Notes under the pieces: model-generated
Seen by the model: the letters and a program-made list of their open reading frames with translations, nothing else
The model's database searches: none
Told to the model about the DNA's origin: nothing
Assembly: GCA_023151115.1 (NCBI GenBank)
Contig: JAKLJP010000015.1
Location: 62,001-126,000, forward strand
Source: Anaerolineae bacterium
Lineage (GTDB): Bacteria; Chloroflexota; Anaerolineae; 4572-78; J111
Length of the DNA stretch: 64,000 bases
Direction of reading: 5' to 3'
Shown here: piece after piece, positions 35,847 through 44,146 of the stretch
How the letters are laid out: every line of letters starts with the position of its first letter
How positions within the stretch are numbered: the stretch's first letter is position 1
Translations under genes and position numbers: made by a program

Positions 35847-36157
35847 CTCCTATCTCTCCCATGTGTCTTTAGTTCTACATAAAACCACTTTTCAGGAGGT
35901 AGCAAAATCTACCGCCTTACTGTTGGAACAGCTCATGGCTTTAAATAGATATTGACCATTCTCACCTCTTTTCACTAAGAGCCTATCCGAAAACCTCTGT
36001 AGATGACGTATCCTATGCGTCATCGGCTGGCATAGGGATGCCAACCTACGGGTTTTCGGATAGGTACTAAATATTGTGGTTTTGATAATAACATCATACT
36101 ATATATAGAAGATTTGGTAAAATATAACTGAGCAAAAGGAAAGTTGTTAACCTAGTT
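35847..36157. other. Intergenic region between dNK and plsY
   Basis: No gene seen. It holds a GGTAG/CTACC mini-palindrome near 35900, the TIR element at 35982-36064 and AT-rich sequence up to the plsY terminator. Confidence 0.5.
35982..36064. mobile_element. 83-bp TIR element (MITE-like)
   Basis: Perfect 14-bp ends CCTATCCGAAAACC / GGTTTTCGGATAGG flank two internal hairpins (GATGACG..CGTCATC and GGCATAGGGATGCC). No ORF. Flanking AGAG / TACT do not show a clear target duplication. Confidence 0.7.
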
Positions 36158-36195
36158 AAAAAAATCGCCGCAACGCCTTTGTTGCAGCGATCTTT
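36158..36195 (-). terminator. plsY terminator
   Basis: On the minus strand an 11-bp stem ATCGCTGCAAC / GTTGCGGCGAT (one U-G pair that would be a C-A mismatch on plus) is followed by a T-run (36158-36163). Confidence 0.8.
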
Positions 36196-36256
36196 CTTCG
36201 GGTTCGACTTAATCAACCTTCATGTCGAAACCCGCTGAAAAACAAGCCGATAAAAA

Positions 36257-36892
36257 TCAGTGATGGGTTGAAACCCGCACAATATTTTCGGGTTTTTGGC
36301 CTACCTTGCGCTCAGTTCCCGCCCGCAGCCGGGCAAAGTTGGGCCGCAGGGCATTGAACATGACCAGCAGCGTCAACACACCGGAGAGGATGTAGGCATA
36401 GGGGACGTAACCAAGACCGGCAAAAACAACCAAAACCACCAGCGTGGCAACGGCAATGGTTGTTGAGAGCACCGAGGCGTAGCGGCTGACCCCCAGGGCA
36501 ATCAGCCCGGCGGCGGCAACGACCAACGCGCCGGGAAAGGTAAGGCCGCCCAGCGCACCCATCGCCGTGCCTGCGCCCACGCCGCCCCGAAAATGGAGAA
36601 AAAGGGAATGATTGTGACCCACCACTGTAGCCGTAGCCGCCAGCGCCGTAACCAGCGGATGAGCGACAATTGCCAACAGATAAACCGGGATTAACCCTTT
36701 AAGAATATCCCCCATTATGGTCAGGGCGGCGGCCACCGGCCCGACCGAGCGCAGGACATTGGTGCCGCCGGTTCGCCCGCTGCCCGAAGCGGTCACATCA
36801 ACTCCGTACAGCCGGGCCACCAGGTAGCCCACCGGAATAGAGCCAAAAATGTAGGCGACCAAAATTGCTGCCACTGCCAGGATGTAGTTCAT
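36257..36892 (-). CDS. plsY: PlsY-family acyl-phosphate:G3P acyltransferase, divergent motifs
   Basis: 211 residues, about six TMs. Motif 1 reads GSGRTGGTNVLRSVG where typical PlsY has SGNxGATN, and motif 2 reads GHNHSLFLHFRGGVGAGTAMG, with Val where the conserved Lys/Arg of GGKG normally stands and Ser where GHxxP has Pro. PlsY acylates glycerol-3-phosphate, so it is a fitting neighbour of the glycerol locus, but the altered motifs leave its activity or substrate uncertain. Its promoter lies at 36923-36951. Confidence 0.8.
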   Translation of the reverse strand: MNYILAVAAILVAYIFGSIPVGYLVARLYGVDVTASGSGRTGGTNVLRSVGPVAAALTIMGDILKGLIPVYLLAIVAHPLVTALAATATVVGHNHSLFLHFRGGVGAGTAMGALGGLTFPGALVVAAAGLIALGVSRYASVLSTTIAVATLVVLVVFAGLGYVPYAYILSGVLTLLVMFNALRPNFARLRAGTERKVGQKPENIVRVSTHH

Positions 36893-36922
36893 GTGTCGCT
36901 CCGAGATGGGGAATCTGGGCTG

Positions 36923-36951
36923 AGTATATTCATAAAAAGTGGCAGTGTCAA
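36923..36951 (-). promoter_or_regulatory. plsY promoter overlapping a direct repeat
   Basis: On the minus strand TTGACA (36946-36951), 17-nt spacer, TATACT (36923-36928), 31 nt before the plsY start. The -35 box lies across the edge of the direct repeat copy at 36947-36968. Confidence 0.75.
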
Positions 36952-37061
36952 AATGGCTGGCTTAAAAAGAAGGTGCGGCGCACTTTAATTTATTAACCGA
37001 GTTTATTCTGCTAAAGTGCGTCGTACCTGAGTGATTAACGTCAAAATGGCTGGCTCAAAAA
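36947..37061. mobile_element. 71-bp palindromic insertion flanked by 22-bp direct repeats
   Basis: Copies of GTCAAAATGGCTGGCTYAAA(AA) at 36947-36968 and 37040-37061 (21/22 identical) flank 71 bp with TIRs GGTGCGGCGCACTTTA (36972-36987) and the complement GGTACGACGCACTTTA (37012-37027). The second direct repeat is the end of ptsI; the first overlaps the plsY -35 box. Confidence 0.7.
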
Positions 37062-38750
37062 TTGTTGCACATCGGCCAGGTCGGTTAACTGCAAACATGC
37101 GTGGGCTAACTGCTGCGCTTGCGGCACAGACAGGGTGCGGATGAGGGCTTTAGCCGCCGGAATGGCCGACGCGGTCATGCTAAACTCATCCAGGCCCAGA
37201 CCCAGCAGGACCGGCACCGCTAGAGGATTGCCGGCTAACTCGCCGCACATGCCCACCCATTTACCGTGCGCGTGTCCGGCTTCGATTACCTGCCGGATCA
37301 GACGCAGCACCGCCGGATGAAGCGGGTCGGCCAGGGGCGCGACCAGGGGATTGGTGCGGTCGGCGGCCAGGGTGTATTGGGCCAGATCATTGGTACCAAT
37401 GCTGAAGAAGTCAACCAGCGGGGCCAGGGCATCGGCCATGATGGCGGCTGAGGGGATTTCGACCATAATCCCCACCTCCGGCGACTCGGCCTGGGGAATC
37501 TGAGCCGCCGCCAAAGCGGCTTGGGCCTGTTCAAGTTGAGCGCGCGCCTGGCGCAGTTCGCTCACCGAGCTGATCATGGGAAACATAATTTTGATGTTGC
37601 GCTCGTGTCCGGCCCGCAGAATGGCCCGCAGTTGGGCCTGAAACAACTGGGGTTCGGCCAACGTCAGGCGAATGGCTCGCCGCCCCAGGAAAGGATTTTG
37701 CTCGGCCGGCATGTCCAGGTAGGGGATTTGCTTGTCGCCGCCGGCATCCAGGGTGCGGATTACCAGCGGCCGCTGTTGAAACACATCGGCGATGGCCCGT
37801 AAAACCCGGTACTGCTCTTCTTCGCCGGGCAGGGTACTGCGCTCCAAAAAGAGAAATTCGGTCCGCAGCAGGCCCACGCCTTCCGCGCCCATGGCGATGG
37901 CTTGTTTGGCGTCGGCCAAACTGCCGATGTTGGCTGCAATTTCGACCTGCCGCCCGTCGGTGGTGATGGCGGGCTGGTGCGCGTGGCGGAGGGCCTCGGC
38001 CTGAACCTGCAACTGCGCCTGGCGGCGCTGCTCAAAGGCGGCAATGGTCGCGGCGTCGGGGTTGACCCAAACCTCGCCGCTGCCGCCATCCAAAATCAAT
38101 TGGTCGGTCGCAGCCAGATGAAGCACCTCCGGCCCCAATCCTACCACCGCCGGAATCCCCAAACTGCGCGACAGAATAGCCGTGTGCGAGGTGGCCCCAC
38201 CGGTGGCGGTCCCAAACCCCAACACCATCTCGCGGTCAACTGTAGCTGTATCGGAAGGGGTCAAATCGGCGGCCAGGATGATGGCCGGGGTGGTCAACTG
38301 CGCTAGATTGCTGCCGCCCACGCCGGTGAGCAGCCGGAGAAGGCGCTGGCCCACATCTTTGATGTCGGCGGCCCGCTGGCGGAAGTAGTCGTCATCCAGG
38401 GCCTCTAACTGCTCAACCAGGGCTGTAACCGTCTGGCTGACCGCGGCTTCGGCATTGATTTTGCCGGTTTCAATCGCTTCTTTGATCTCCCCGGCAAAAG
38501 CGGCGTCTTCCAGAAACATCCGATGCACTTCAAAAATCTGGGCTTCCTCCGTGCCCACCGCTGCCTGGGTTTTGATTTTGAGCGCCTCTAACTCGTGGCC
38601 AGCAGTGACGATGACCGCCTCGAGCCGGGCAATCTCGGCAGCAGCGTCGGTGATGGTGCGCCGTTCCACGACAGGTGTTACCGGCTGGTAGATAAAGATG
38701 GGGCCAATGGCAATGCCACTGCTGGCAGGGATGCCTATCATTTTTTGCAT
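37041..38750 (-). CDS. ptsI: PTS enzyme I (PEP-protein phosphotransferase)
   Basis: 569 residues. The phospho-His motif GGATSHTAILSRSLGIPAVVG is near residue 190, PEP-binding GVGLLRTEFLFLER and RTLDAGGDKQIPYL are in the barrel, and GMCGELAGNP has the active-site Cys near the end. It passes phosphate from PEP to HPr. It is last in the long glycerol/DHA run; HPr and DhaM lie 2-3 kb upstream, with the SorC and panE genes between. ATG 38750. Confidence 0.95.
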   Translation of the reverse strand: MQKMIGIPASSGIAIGPIFIYQPVTPVVERRTITDAAAEIARLEAVIVTAGHELEALKIKTQAAVGTEEAQIFEVHRMFLEDAAFAGEIKEAIETGKINAEAAVSQTVTALVEQLEALDDDYFRQRAADIKDVGQRLLRLLTGVGGSNLAQLTTPAIILAADLTPSDTATVDREMVLGFGTATGGATSHTAILSRSLGIPAVVGLGPEVLHLAATDQLILDGGSGEVWVNPDAATIAAFEQRRQAQLQVQAEALRHAHQPAITTDGRQVEIAANIGSLADAKQAIAMGAEGVGLLRTEFLFLERSTLPGEEEQYRVLRAIADVFQQRPLVIRTLDAGGDKQIPYLDMPAEQNPFLGRRAIRLTLAEPQLFQAQLRAILRAGHERNIKIMFPMISSVSELRQARAQLEQAQAALAAAQIPQAESPEVGIMVEIPSAAIMADALAPLVDFFSIGTNDLAQYTLAADRTNPLVAPLADPLHPAVLRLIRQVIEAGHAHGKWVGMCGELAGNPLAVPVLLGLGLDEFSMTASAIPAAKALIRTLSVPQAQQLAHACLQLTDLADVQQFLSQPF

Positions 38751-38788
38751 GGTTGATTGAAACCTCTCAAAGTATTAACCTGAGTGAT

Positions 38789-38834
38789 GATTTCGGGGGG
38801 ATTCCTCGTTCCGCTCCGCTCCACTCGGAATGAC
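38789..38834. repeat. GTCATTCCGAG-type element
   Basis: Minus strand reads GTCATTCCGAGTGG ... GAGGAATCCCCCCGAAATCA; same family as 14163, 14529 and 18635. Lies between panE and ptsI. Confidence 0.5.
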
Positions 38835-38850
38835 ATCAGAATCTTGATTT

Positions 38851-39906
38851 TTATCTCCGATAAATTTTGTTATCTTCGCTTGTTGCCGCCTCGATTAACT
38901 TTGTCGGCTGCCCCTGATAATCCGCCCATTCCAATCGGCCCGATACCAGCCCGCTCAAAATTTCGGTCAGCGCCCGGTTGACCGGGGTGGCTACGCCTAC
39001 TTTCTGCCCGGCTTCGACAATGGCTCCGTTCAATACCCCAATCTCGGAAGTGGCCCGTCCGGCGGCCAGGTCAATGTGCAGCGAGGGCATTTTTGTACCG
39101 CGTCCACTGGCCATCGAGGGGCGGAGCAAGGCGCGGGTGACGGCCTGGGGCAGCCAGCGGGCCGAGAGGATGCGGGCTAACCAGTCAACCGGGTAGCCGG
39201 GCAGCTTCACCGCCCGGATGCCCTGCGCCCGCATCACCGCCACGCCCTCTTGCAGCGCCCTGATTTCCAGGTCAAACAGCGCCGGTTGGGCAATGATCGC
39301 TGCCGGCGGCAGGTCGAGGATGGCGGAGGAGGCATTGGTAACGATATTGAGCAGCAGTTTTGACCATTTCATGGCCCGGTAATCGTCGTAAACCAGGGTA
39401 GGCAGACCGGCTTCGGTGAGGGCGTCGGCCAACGCTTGAACCGGCTGACCTGGGTGTAGGGCGGCCAGCCCCAGCCCGCCTTTGGGCTTGCTCACTTCAA
39501 TCACGCCCGGCTCCGGCGCTTGAATCGGAATGGTAATAGTTCCGGCGATCACGCGCTCCGGGCCAAAAGCAGCGGCCAGTTGCTCCTCGTTGCCGATGCC
39601 GTTTTGCAGAGAAACAATATAAGTTTTGGGGGCCAAACCTGACAGGTCTTTGATGGCTTGAGGCGTGTCAGGCGCTTTGACGCTGAGCAAAACAAAGTCG
39701 TAACCCGAATCGGCGGGAACAACGGTGGTTGTGGCCGGAGAGACGGTCTGAACGGGAAAATTGGGCCGCCGCAGGGTCAACCCGGTTCTAGCGATTTTTT
39801 CCATCAGGGCCGGCCGGCCCACCAGGGTCACCTCATGGCCGTTGGCCGCCAGCGCGCCGCCGACGAAACCGCCTATCGCCCCGGCCCCCATTATCAAAAG
39901 TTTCAA
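38851..39906 (-). CDS. panE: 2-dehydropantoate 2-reductase family (PanE/ApbA)
   Basis: 351 residues from TTG 39906 (GAGGAAA upstream at 7-nt spacing). NADPH-binding MGAGAIGGFVGGALAANGHEV, SVKAPDTPQAI, LQNGIGNEE and the catalytic-Lys region MKWSKLLLNIVTNASSAI are in family order. Its sequence supports ketopantoate reductase in CoA synthesis, but in this operon it could reduce another 2-oxo acid. It sits 19 nt downstream of the SorC regulator. Confidence 0.85.
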   Translation of the reverse strand: MKLLIMGAGAIGGFVGGALAANGHEVTLVGRPALMEKIARTGLTLRRPNFPVQTVSPATTTVVPADSGYDFVLLSVKAPDTPQAIKDLSGLAPKTYIVSLQNGIGNEEQLAAAFGPERVIAGTITIPIQAPEPGVIEVSKPKGGLGLAALHPGQPVQALADALTEAGLPTLVYDDYRAMKWSKLLLNIVTNASSAILDLPPAAIIAQPALFDLEIRALQEGVAVMRAQGIRAVKLPGYPVDWLARILSARWLPQAVTRALLRPSMASGRGTKMPSLHIDLAAGRATSEIGVLNGAIVEAGQKVGVATPVNRALTEILSGLVSGRLEWADYQGQPTKLIEAATSEDNKIYRR

Positions 39907-39925
39907 CCAGGTTTCCTCAATCCTA

Positions 39926-40882
39926 TCAAGATTGTGTTGACATCTTTAAAACGGCTCGGGCGGCGATTTCATCGGTCACCAGGCAGTCAAGCACGCCCAG
40001 CCGAAGCGCCCCCAACACGGCTGAGGCTTTGTCAATGCCGCCGCCTACACCAATCACATAAGGCGTCTTTTTGAGGGTGTCGAGGGAGACGCCGATGAGC
40101 CGTTGGTGCAGCTCCAGCGGCAAAATCCGGCCGCGCAGGTCAAAATGGTAGGAACAAATATCCCCCACGCCGCCCTGCCGGATGATTTCGCGCAGTTCGG
40201 CCTCGGTGATGTAGCCAGCCAGGAGCAGGCTGGACAGGGCCGGCGAAAGACTGCCGATGCCGATCAGGGCCATATCCATCTGGTCCAGCAAAGCCATAGA
40301 CTCCCGAATGGAGCGATCTTGCAGCAACGCCTCGCGGGTGGCCGGACTTTCGACCAGGAGGGGCGCGGGCAGATATTTGTACTGCCCGCCCAGAGTTTGG
40401 GCCAGCCAGCGGGTCAGGTCCGGGCCGTCAATGAGGGGATTAATGGAGCCAACTGCGCCTGTAAGCTGAACTACCGTGACCTTTTTTTGGTGAGCGGCTC
40501 GCAGCGCATTGACCACCTGGTACACGCCCGTGTTCCAGGAAATGCCCAGGATCATACCATCTTCCAGCCGCTCTTCCATGTGGCGCGCGGCCAACACCCC
40601 CAATCGCTCGACCAGTTGGGAATAACCGATGGGGCCGGTGACTAATATTTTTATTTCTTTCAGGGCAAAACGATCGAGTAATTCCTGTTCCAGCGAGGAG
40701 GATTTGGCAGCAGGGTGGTGAATAATAATTTCAACCACACCCTCCTGGCGTCCTTCGGCCAGAAGTCGTGACACCTGAGGACGAGAAATATTGAGTCGTT
40801 GGGCAATTTCTGCCTGAGTTAAGTTTTTTTCGTAATAAAGACTGGCAACCTTAGCCAGCAGGGCGAGTTTATCCTCAGACAT
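39926..40882 (-). CDS. SorC/DeoR-type sugar-binding transcriptional regulator
   Basis: 318 residues. An N-terminal helix-turn-helix (LTQAEIAQRLNISRPQVSRLLAEG) is followed by a SorC-type effector domain of NagB-like fold (GISWNTGVYQVVNAL, VVQLTGAVGS, MALIGIGSLSP, YVIGVGGGIDKASAV). Such regulators bind phosphorylated sugars or trioses. Located inside the glycerol/DHA run, it is the obvious candidate to bind the palindrome at 53299-53335; the effector might be DHA phosphate or G3P (inferred). Confidence 0.88.
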   Translation of the reverse strand: MSEDKLALLAKVASLYYEKNLTQAEIAQRLNISRPQVSRLLAEGRQEGVVEIIIHHPAAKSSSLEQELLDRFALKEIKILVTGPIGYSQLVERLGVLAARHMEERLEDGMILGISWNTGVYQVVNALRAAHQKKVTVVQLTGAVGSINPLIDGPDLTRWLAQTLGGQYKYLPAPLLVESPATREALLQDRSIRESMALLDQMDMALIGIGSLSPALSSLLLAGYITEAELREIIRQGGVGDICSYHFDLRGRILPLELHQRLIGVSLDTLKKTPYVIGVGGGIDKASAVLGALRLGVLDCLVTDEIAARAVLKMSTQS

Positions 40883-40907
40883 ATTCTATTTGCCAGGCCG
40901 AGTTTGC

Positions 40908-41192
40908 TTAAGTGGTCGCTGACTCGGCAAAATTATTCGCAATTAATTGGGCGATAGTTTCCAGAGCGACCTGCTCATCCTCCCCTTCAGCCGTAACTTC
41001 GATGGTATGCCCTTTGGCTACCCCCAGCCCTAACACACTCAGGATGCTTTTGGCATCCACAAAGGGCGTCCCCCTGGTAGCATTTCTGACCTTGATTTTA
41101 GATTTAAATTTTGCCGACGTTTGCACAAAGAGCGCCGCCGGACGGGCATGGAGTCCCACTTCATTTTGAATAGTAAAAGAGTTTGATTGCAC
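40908..41192 (-). CDS. ptsH: HPr phosphocarrier
   Basis: 94 residues from GTG 41192. The active His is in EVGLHARPAALFVQTS, and the regulatory-Ser region is KSILSVLGLGVAKG, with Ser preserved. Receives phosphate from EI and gives it to DhaM. In Firmicutes HPr also phosphorylates GlpK; whether that occurs here is unknown. Lies between dhaM and the SorC gene. Confidence 0.93.
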   Translation of the reverse strand: MQSNSFTIQNEVGLHARPAALFVQTSAKFKSKIKVRNATRGTPFVDAKSILSVLGLGVAKGHTIEVTAEGEDEQVALETIAQLIANNFAESATT

Positions 41193-41227
41193 AGGACAAA
41201 TCCCCTATGAGAAGATACAAGCAACAA

Positions 41228-41623
41228 TTATATGATCTTTTGCATCTCTTTGACAGCTTCGGCTGCATTGTTGACTTCTTCCAAACTGTGTCCCAGCGAG
41301 GCCTCAACGGCGGCGACAATAGCCCCTTCTACCAGGTGAGCCGCGCTGACCTTCACCTGAGCTTGCTGCTCTGGCGGCAGCATCTCGACGGCCATTTGGG
41401 TGCTAAACAAGGCGCTGCCCAAATCAAACAAAATTAAAACGCCATCGGGTGAGTAAGCTCGAGTAATGGCCTGGTGAATCCGTTCGGCGCTGGTGCCGAT
41501 GGTCTGATCGTCTACGCCGCCGGCCGCCTCAATTTTGACCAAATTTTGCGACATTTGCAAGGCCATCTCCTGAACGCCCTGGGCCAACAGATGACTGTGA
41601 GAGACAATGACTATTCCGATCAT
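41228..41623 (-). CDS. dhaM: DhaM, PTS EIIA(Man)-like donor to dihydroxyacetone kinase
   Basis: 131 residues, a single EIIA(Man)-type domain with the phospho-His in IVIVSHSHLLAQGVQEMA, and VLILFDLGSALFSTQMAVEML. There are no fused HPr or EI domains, unlike E. coli DhaM; those are separate genes in this run. It rephosphorylates ADP on DhaL. Followed closely by ptsH. Confidence 0.92.
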   Translation of the reverse strand: MIGIVIVSHSHLLAQGVQEMALQMSQNLVKIEAAGGVDDQTIGTSAERIHQAITRAYSPDGVLILFDLGSALFSTQMAVEMLPPEQQAQVKVSAAHLVEGAIVAAVEASLGHSLEEVNNAAEAVKEMQKII

Positions 41624-41629
41624 AGGTGG

Positions 41630-41887
41630 TTATAACCCCCTCAGTTTTCGATTGAGATAAAAGGCGATCATGACAGCCAGTAAAGCCCCCACGCCGTAGG
41701 CTAGACCGATCAAAATGCCCTGGCCTGTTTGGCCGGCAGCAACTAAGGGATAGCCGTGTGAATAGCCATACAAGCTGGCGACAATAACGATAAACGTCCA
41801 CAAAATGCCCAGCAATAAATTGCGTCGTTTCATCAGGAGCGCATGGCGCTCTGCCGGGGTTAATTGTTTGGGGCGGCGTTTAGCCAT
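41630..41887 (-). CDS. Small two-TM membrane protein, unknown
   Basis: 85 residues. A basic N-terminus (MAKRRPKQLTPAERHALL), TM1 (LLLGILWTFIVIVASLYGY), a short loop, TM2 (ILIGLAYGVGALLAVMIAFYL) and a basic tail. 6 nt separate it from both glpK2 and dhaM, so it is clearly in the operon. No family recognised; a membrane anchor for the glycerol/DHA enzymes is possible but speculative. Confidence 0.75.
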   Translation of the reverse strand: MAKRRPKQLTPAERHALLMKRRNLLLGILWTFIVIVASLYGYSHGYPLVAAGQTGQGILIGLAYGVGALLAVMIAFYLNRKLRGL

Positions 41888-41893
41888 GGGTTT

Positions 41894-43462
41894 TTATCCT
41901 TCGTGATGGGGTAATGGCACAAGGCCTTTTTCTTCGGCCAGCAAGGAGGTCTGGTTGACCCAATCCAAAGATCGGGTAACCGCTTTCTGCCAGCCTTTGT
42001 ATAATTTGGCCCGGGTTTCCCGGCTCATGCCCGGCTTCCAGACTTTGTCAACCGACCACTGCTGCTGGATTTCAGCCATATCCCGCCAAAAGCCAACGGC
42101 TAAACCGGCGGCATAGGCTGCGCCCAGGGCAGTCGGTTCGGTCACTTTTAGGCGGGTCACCGGGATACCTAAAATATCTGCCTGAAACTGCATCAGTAAA
42201 TCTACCGAGGTCATGGTTCCGTCAACTTTTAAGGTGATCAATTCTGTGCCCAGGTCGGCTTCCATGGCATCCAGGATATCACGGGTTTGATACGCAATTG
42301 ACTCCAGGGCCGCCCTGGCCAGATGGCCTCTATTGGTAAAACGGGTCAACCCAGCCATGACCCCGCGCGCATCACTGCGCCAGTAGGGAGCGAACAGTCC
42401 ATTAAAGGCCGGCACAAAGTAAACGTCGCCGTTGTCTTTGACGGTTTTAGCCAGCGCTTCAATATCGGCCATCTTCTCAATTAGCCCCAGGTTATCACGC
42501 AGCCATTCGATGATAAGGCCGGTAAAAGCGATCGAGCCTTCCAGGGCGTAAACGGTGGGTTGAGCGCCAAACTTATAGAAAACCGTTGTCAGCAGGCCCT
42601 GCCGGGAGGGAACGATCCGAGTCCCGGTATTCATGATCACGAATGAGGCCCCATCATAGCTATTTTTTGTTTCAAGGGGGCTTAGACAAACCAGCCCCAC
42701 CGCCGCCGCCTGCTGCGAACCCAGGATGCCACAAATCGGCACGCTGCCTCCCAAAAACCCATCCGGTTGGGTGTAACCGTAGATGTTTGGATCGCTGGAA
42801 GGACGAATTTCAGGCAGCATCCTTCTGGGAATGGTCAGCAGCCGGCAAATGTTGTCATTCCAGGTGGTTGTGGCTAAATTCATCAACATCGTCCGCGAAG
42901 CATTGGTCACATCGGTGATATGAACCCCACTCTTGGTCCCGCCGGTCAGGTTCCAGACCAGCCAGGTATCCATATTCCCAAAAACAGCCTCACCCCGTTC
43001 GGCCGCTTCGCGCAGTCCCTCTACATTATCCAGCAGCCATTTGAGCTTGGGGGCAGAGAAATAAGGCGTTACCGGCAGGCCCACTTGCAGCCGAAAACGA
43101 TCTTGTCCACCCTCTCGCGCTAACTGCTGGCAAATTTCAACCGTCCGAATATCCCGCCAGACGATGGCATTATAGTAAGGTTTGCCCGTTGTTTTATCCC
43201 AAACAACGGTAGTTTCACGTTGATTAGCCAGACCGATGGCGGCGATATCTCCGGCGTTGAGTCCGGCCTTACTCATGGCGCTTTTTATCACCACCTGGGT
43301 GTTGGCCCAGATTTCCAAAGGATAATGTTCCAGCCAGCCAGCTTCGGGGTGAATTTGGCGGTGCTTTAAGGTAGACTGGCTGACCACTTCGCCGAGACGA
43401 TTAAAGATAACACAACTGGTGTCGTGCGTGCTTTGGTCTATGGCAATAATGTACTTGGACAT
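41894..43462 (-). CDS. Glycerol kinase paralogue lacking catalytic residues (FGGY pseudokinase?)
   Basis: 522 residues, homologous to GlpK throughout. Changes at key sites: phosphate-binding DQGTTSTR is DQSTHDTS; the catalytic-base block GDLGDQQAA is GILGSQQAA, so the base Asp is Ser; the ADP-site TYGTGCF is SYDGASF; and KVDGGM is KVDGTM. Glycerol-contact residues remain ([15 protein letters not shown]). The frame is intact with good conservation elsewhere, so it is kept as a protein but is probably not a normal glycerol kinase. It may regulate glpK, act on another polyol, or serve as a subunit. Canonical GlpK is at 48684. Confidence 0.85.
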   Translation of the reverse strand: MSKYIIAIDQSTHDTSCVIFNRLGEVVSQSTLKHRQIHPEAGWLEHYPLEIWANTQVVIKSAMSKAGLNAGDIAAIGLANQRETTVVWDKTTGKPYYNAIVWRDIRTVEICQQLAREGGQDRFRLQVGLPVTPYFSAPKLKWLLDNVEGLREAAERGEAVFGNMDTWLVWNLTGGTKSGVHITDVTNASRTMLMNLATTTWNDNICRLLTIPRRMLPEIRPSSDPNIYGYTQPDGFLGGSVPICGILGSQQAAAVGLVCLSPLETKNSYDGASFVIMNTGTRIVPSRQGLLTTVFYKFGAQPTVYALEGSIAFTGLIIEWLRDNLGLIEKMADIEALAKTVKDNGDVYFVPAFNGLFAPYWRSDARGVMAGLTRFTNRGHLARAALESIAYQTRDILDAMEADLGTELITLKVDGTMTSVDLLMQFQADILGIPVTRLKVTEPTALGAAYAAGLAVGFWRDMAEIQQQWSVDKVWKPGMSRETRAKLYKGWQKAVTRSLDWVNQTSLLAEEKGLVPLPHHEG

Positions 43463-43507
43463 CCGTTATTCTATCGCCCGAAAGCTCCAATAATCCCCAT
43501 ATTACCT

Positions 43508-44146
43508 TTAGCCCAAACAAGCCGGGCAGTTTTCTGTTTCACTGACCTGATCCATGCGGGCCTCAGTTAACAGCTCAGGCGGACCGGCTACAAAGCCGGT
43601 TTGGCCGCACAGACAGGCATACCAGCCAAACTCCACTTTTGCCCAGGGCAAACGCAGCCCTAAATCCATCCATTCGACATCCAGCCGCCAGCGCGCATTG
43701 GTGATCAAACCTCGGCAGCCTGCCGCCCGCAGTCGAGCTGCGTACAAACCTACGTGAGTGCAATGTCGCATTAAGAGTACGCCCAGCGTAATACCCCTAG
43801 GCCAGGGAATGGAGCGAGCATCGGCGCACAGAACGGTCAGGTTAGCAGGCAGCGGCCCCCGGTGAGCCAACAAGGCGGGCTGTATCTCAATCGCATAAAC
43901 GCACCTGGCAATCGCTGCCATCCGCCGGGCCAGCCGCAAATCACCTGCCCCAATATCCAGCACAACATCGTCAGGGCGGATATAACTCAAAACCGCTTGA
44001 TAAGTCGGTTCATCATAGGGCGCCCAGCGTCTTTCCCACTCATCCAGACGACCGCCGACCGCTGACCACTGACCGCCGCCAGAATATTTGGCACACCAAT
44101 GACTGCTGTCGGCGGTCGTCTGTCGGCGGTCAATATTCCAGCCCAT
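43508..44146 (-). CDS. SAM-dependent methyltransferase-like protein
   Basis: 212 residues if started at ATG 44146; an in-frame TTG at 44167 overlaps glpC. The SAM-binding motif is DDVVLDIGAGDLRLARRMA, followed by VYAIEIQPALL and LTVLCADARSIPW, as in the rRNA-dimethylase-like class I fold. The C-terminus has cysteines (YACLCGQTGF, CPACLG). The first 30 codons consist largely of a heptamer hairpin (44044-44135), so the true start is uncertain. Inserted between glpC and glpK2; target unknown. Confidence 0.6.
   Translation of the reverse strand: MGWNIDRRQTTADSSHWCAKYSGGGQWSAVGGRLDEWERRWAPYDEPTYQAVLSYIRPDDVVLDIGAGDLRLARRMAAIARCVYAIEIQPALLAHRGPLPANLTVLCADARSIPWPRGITLGVLLMRHCTHVGLYAARLRAAGCRGLITNARWRLDVEWMDLGLRLPWAKVEFGWYACLCGQTGFVAGPPELLTEARMDQVSETENCPACLG
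44044..44135. repeat. Heptamer hairpin translated at the methyltransferase N-terminus
   Basis: 7-nt units of gaccgcc/gacagac type: left arm ccagacgaccgccgaccgctg, right arm ggcggtcgtctgtcggcggt. It spans the glpC stop codon region and the start of the next gene. Confidence 0.65.
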
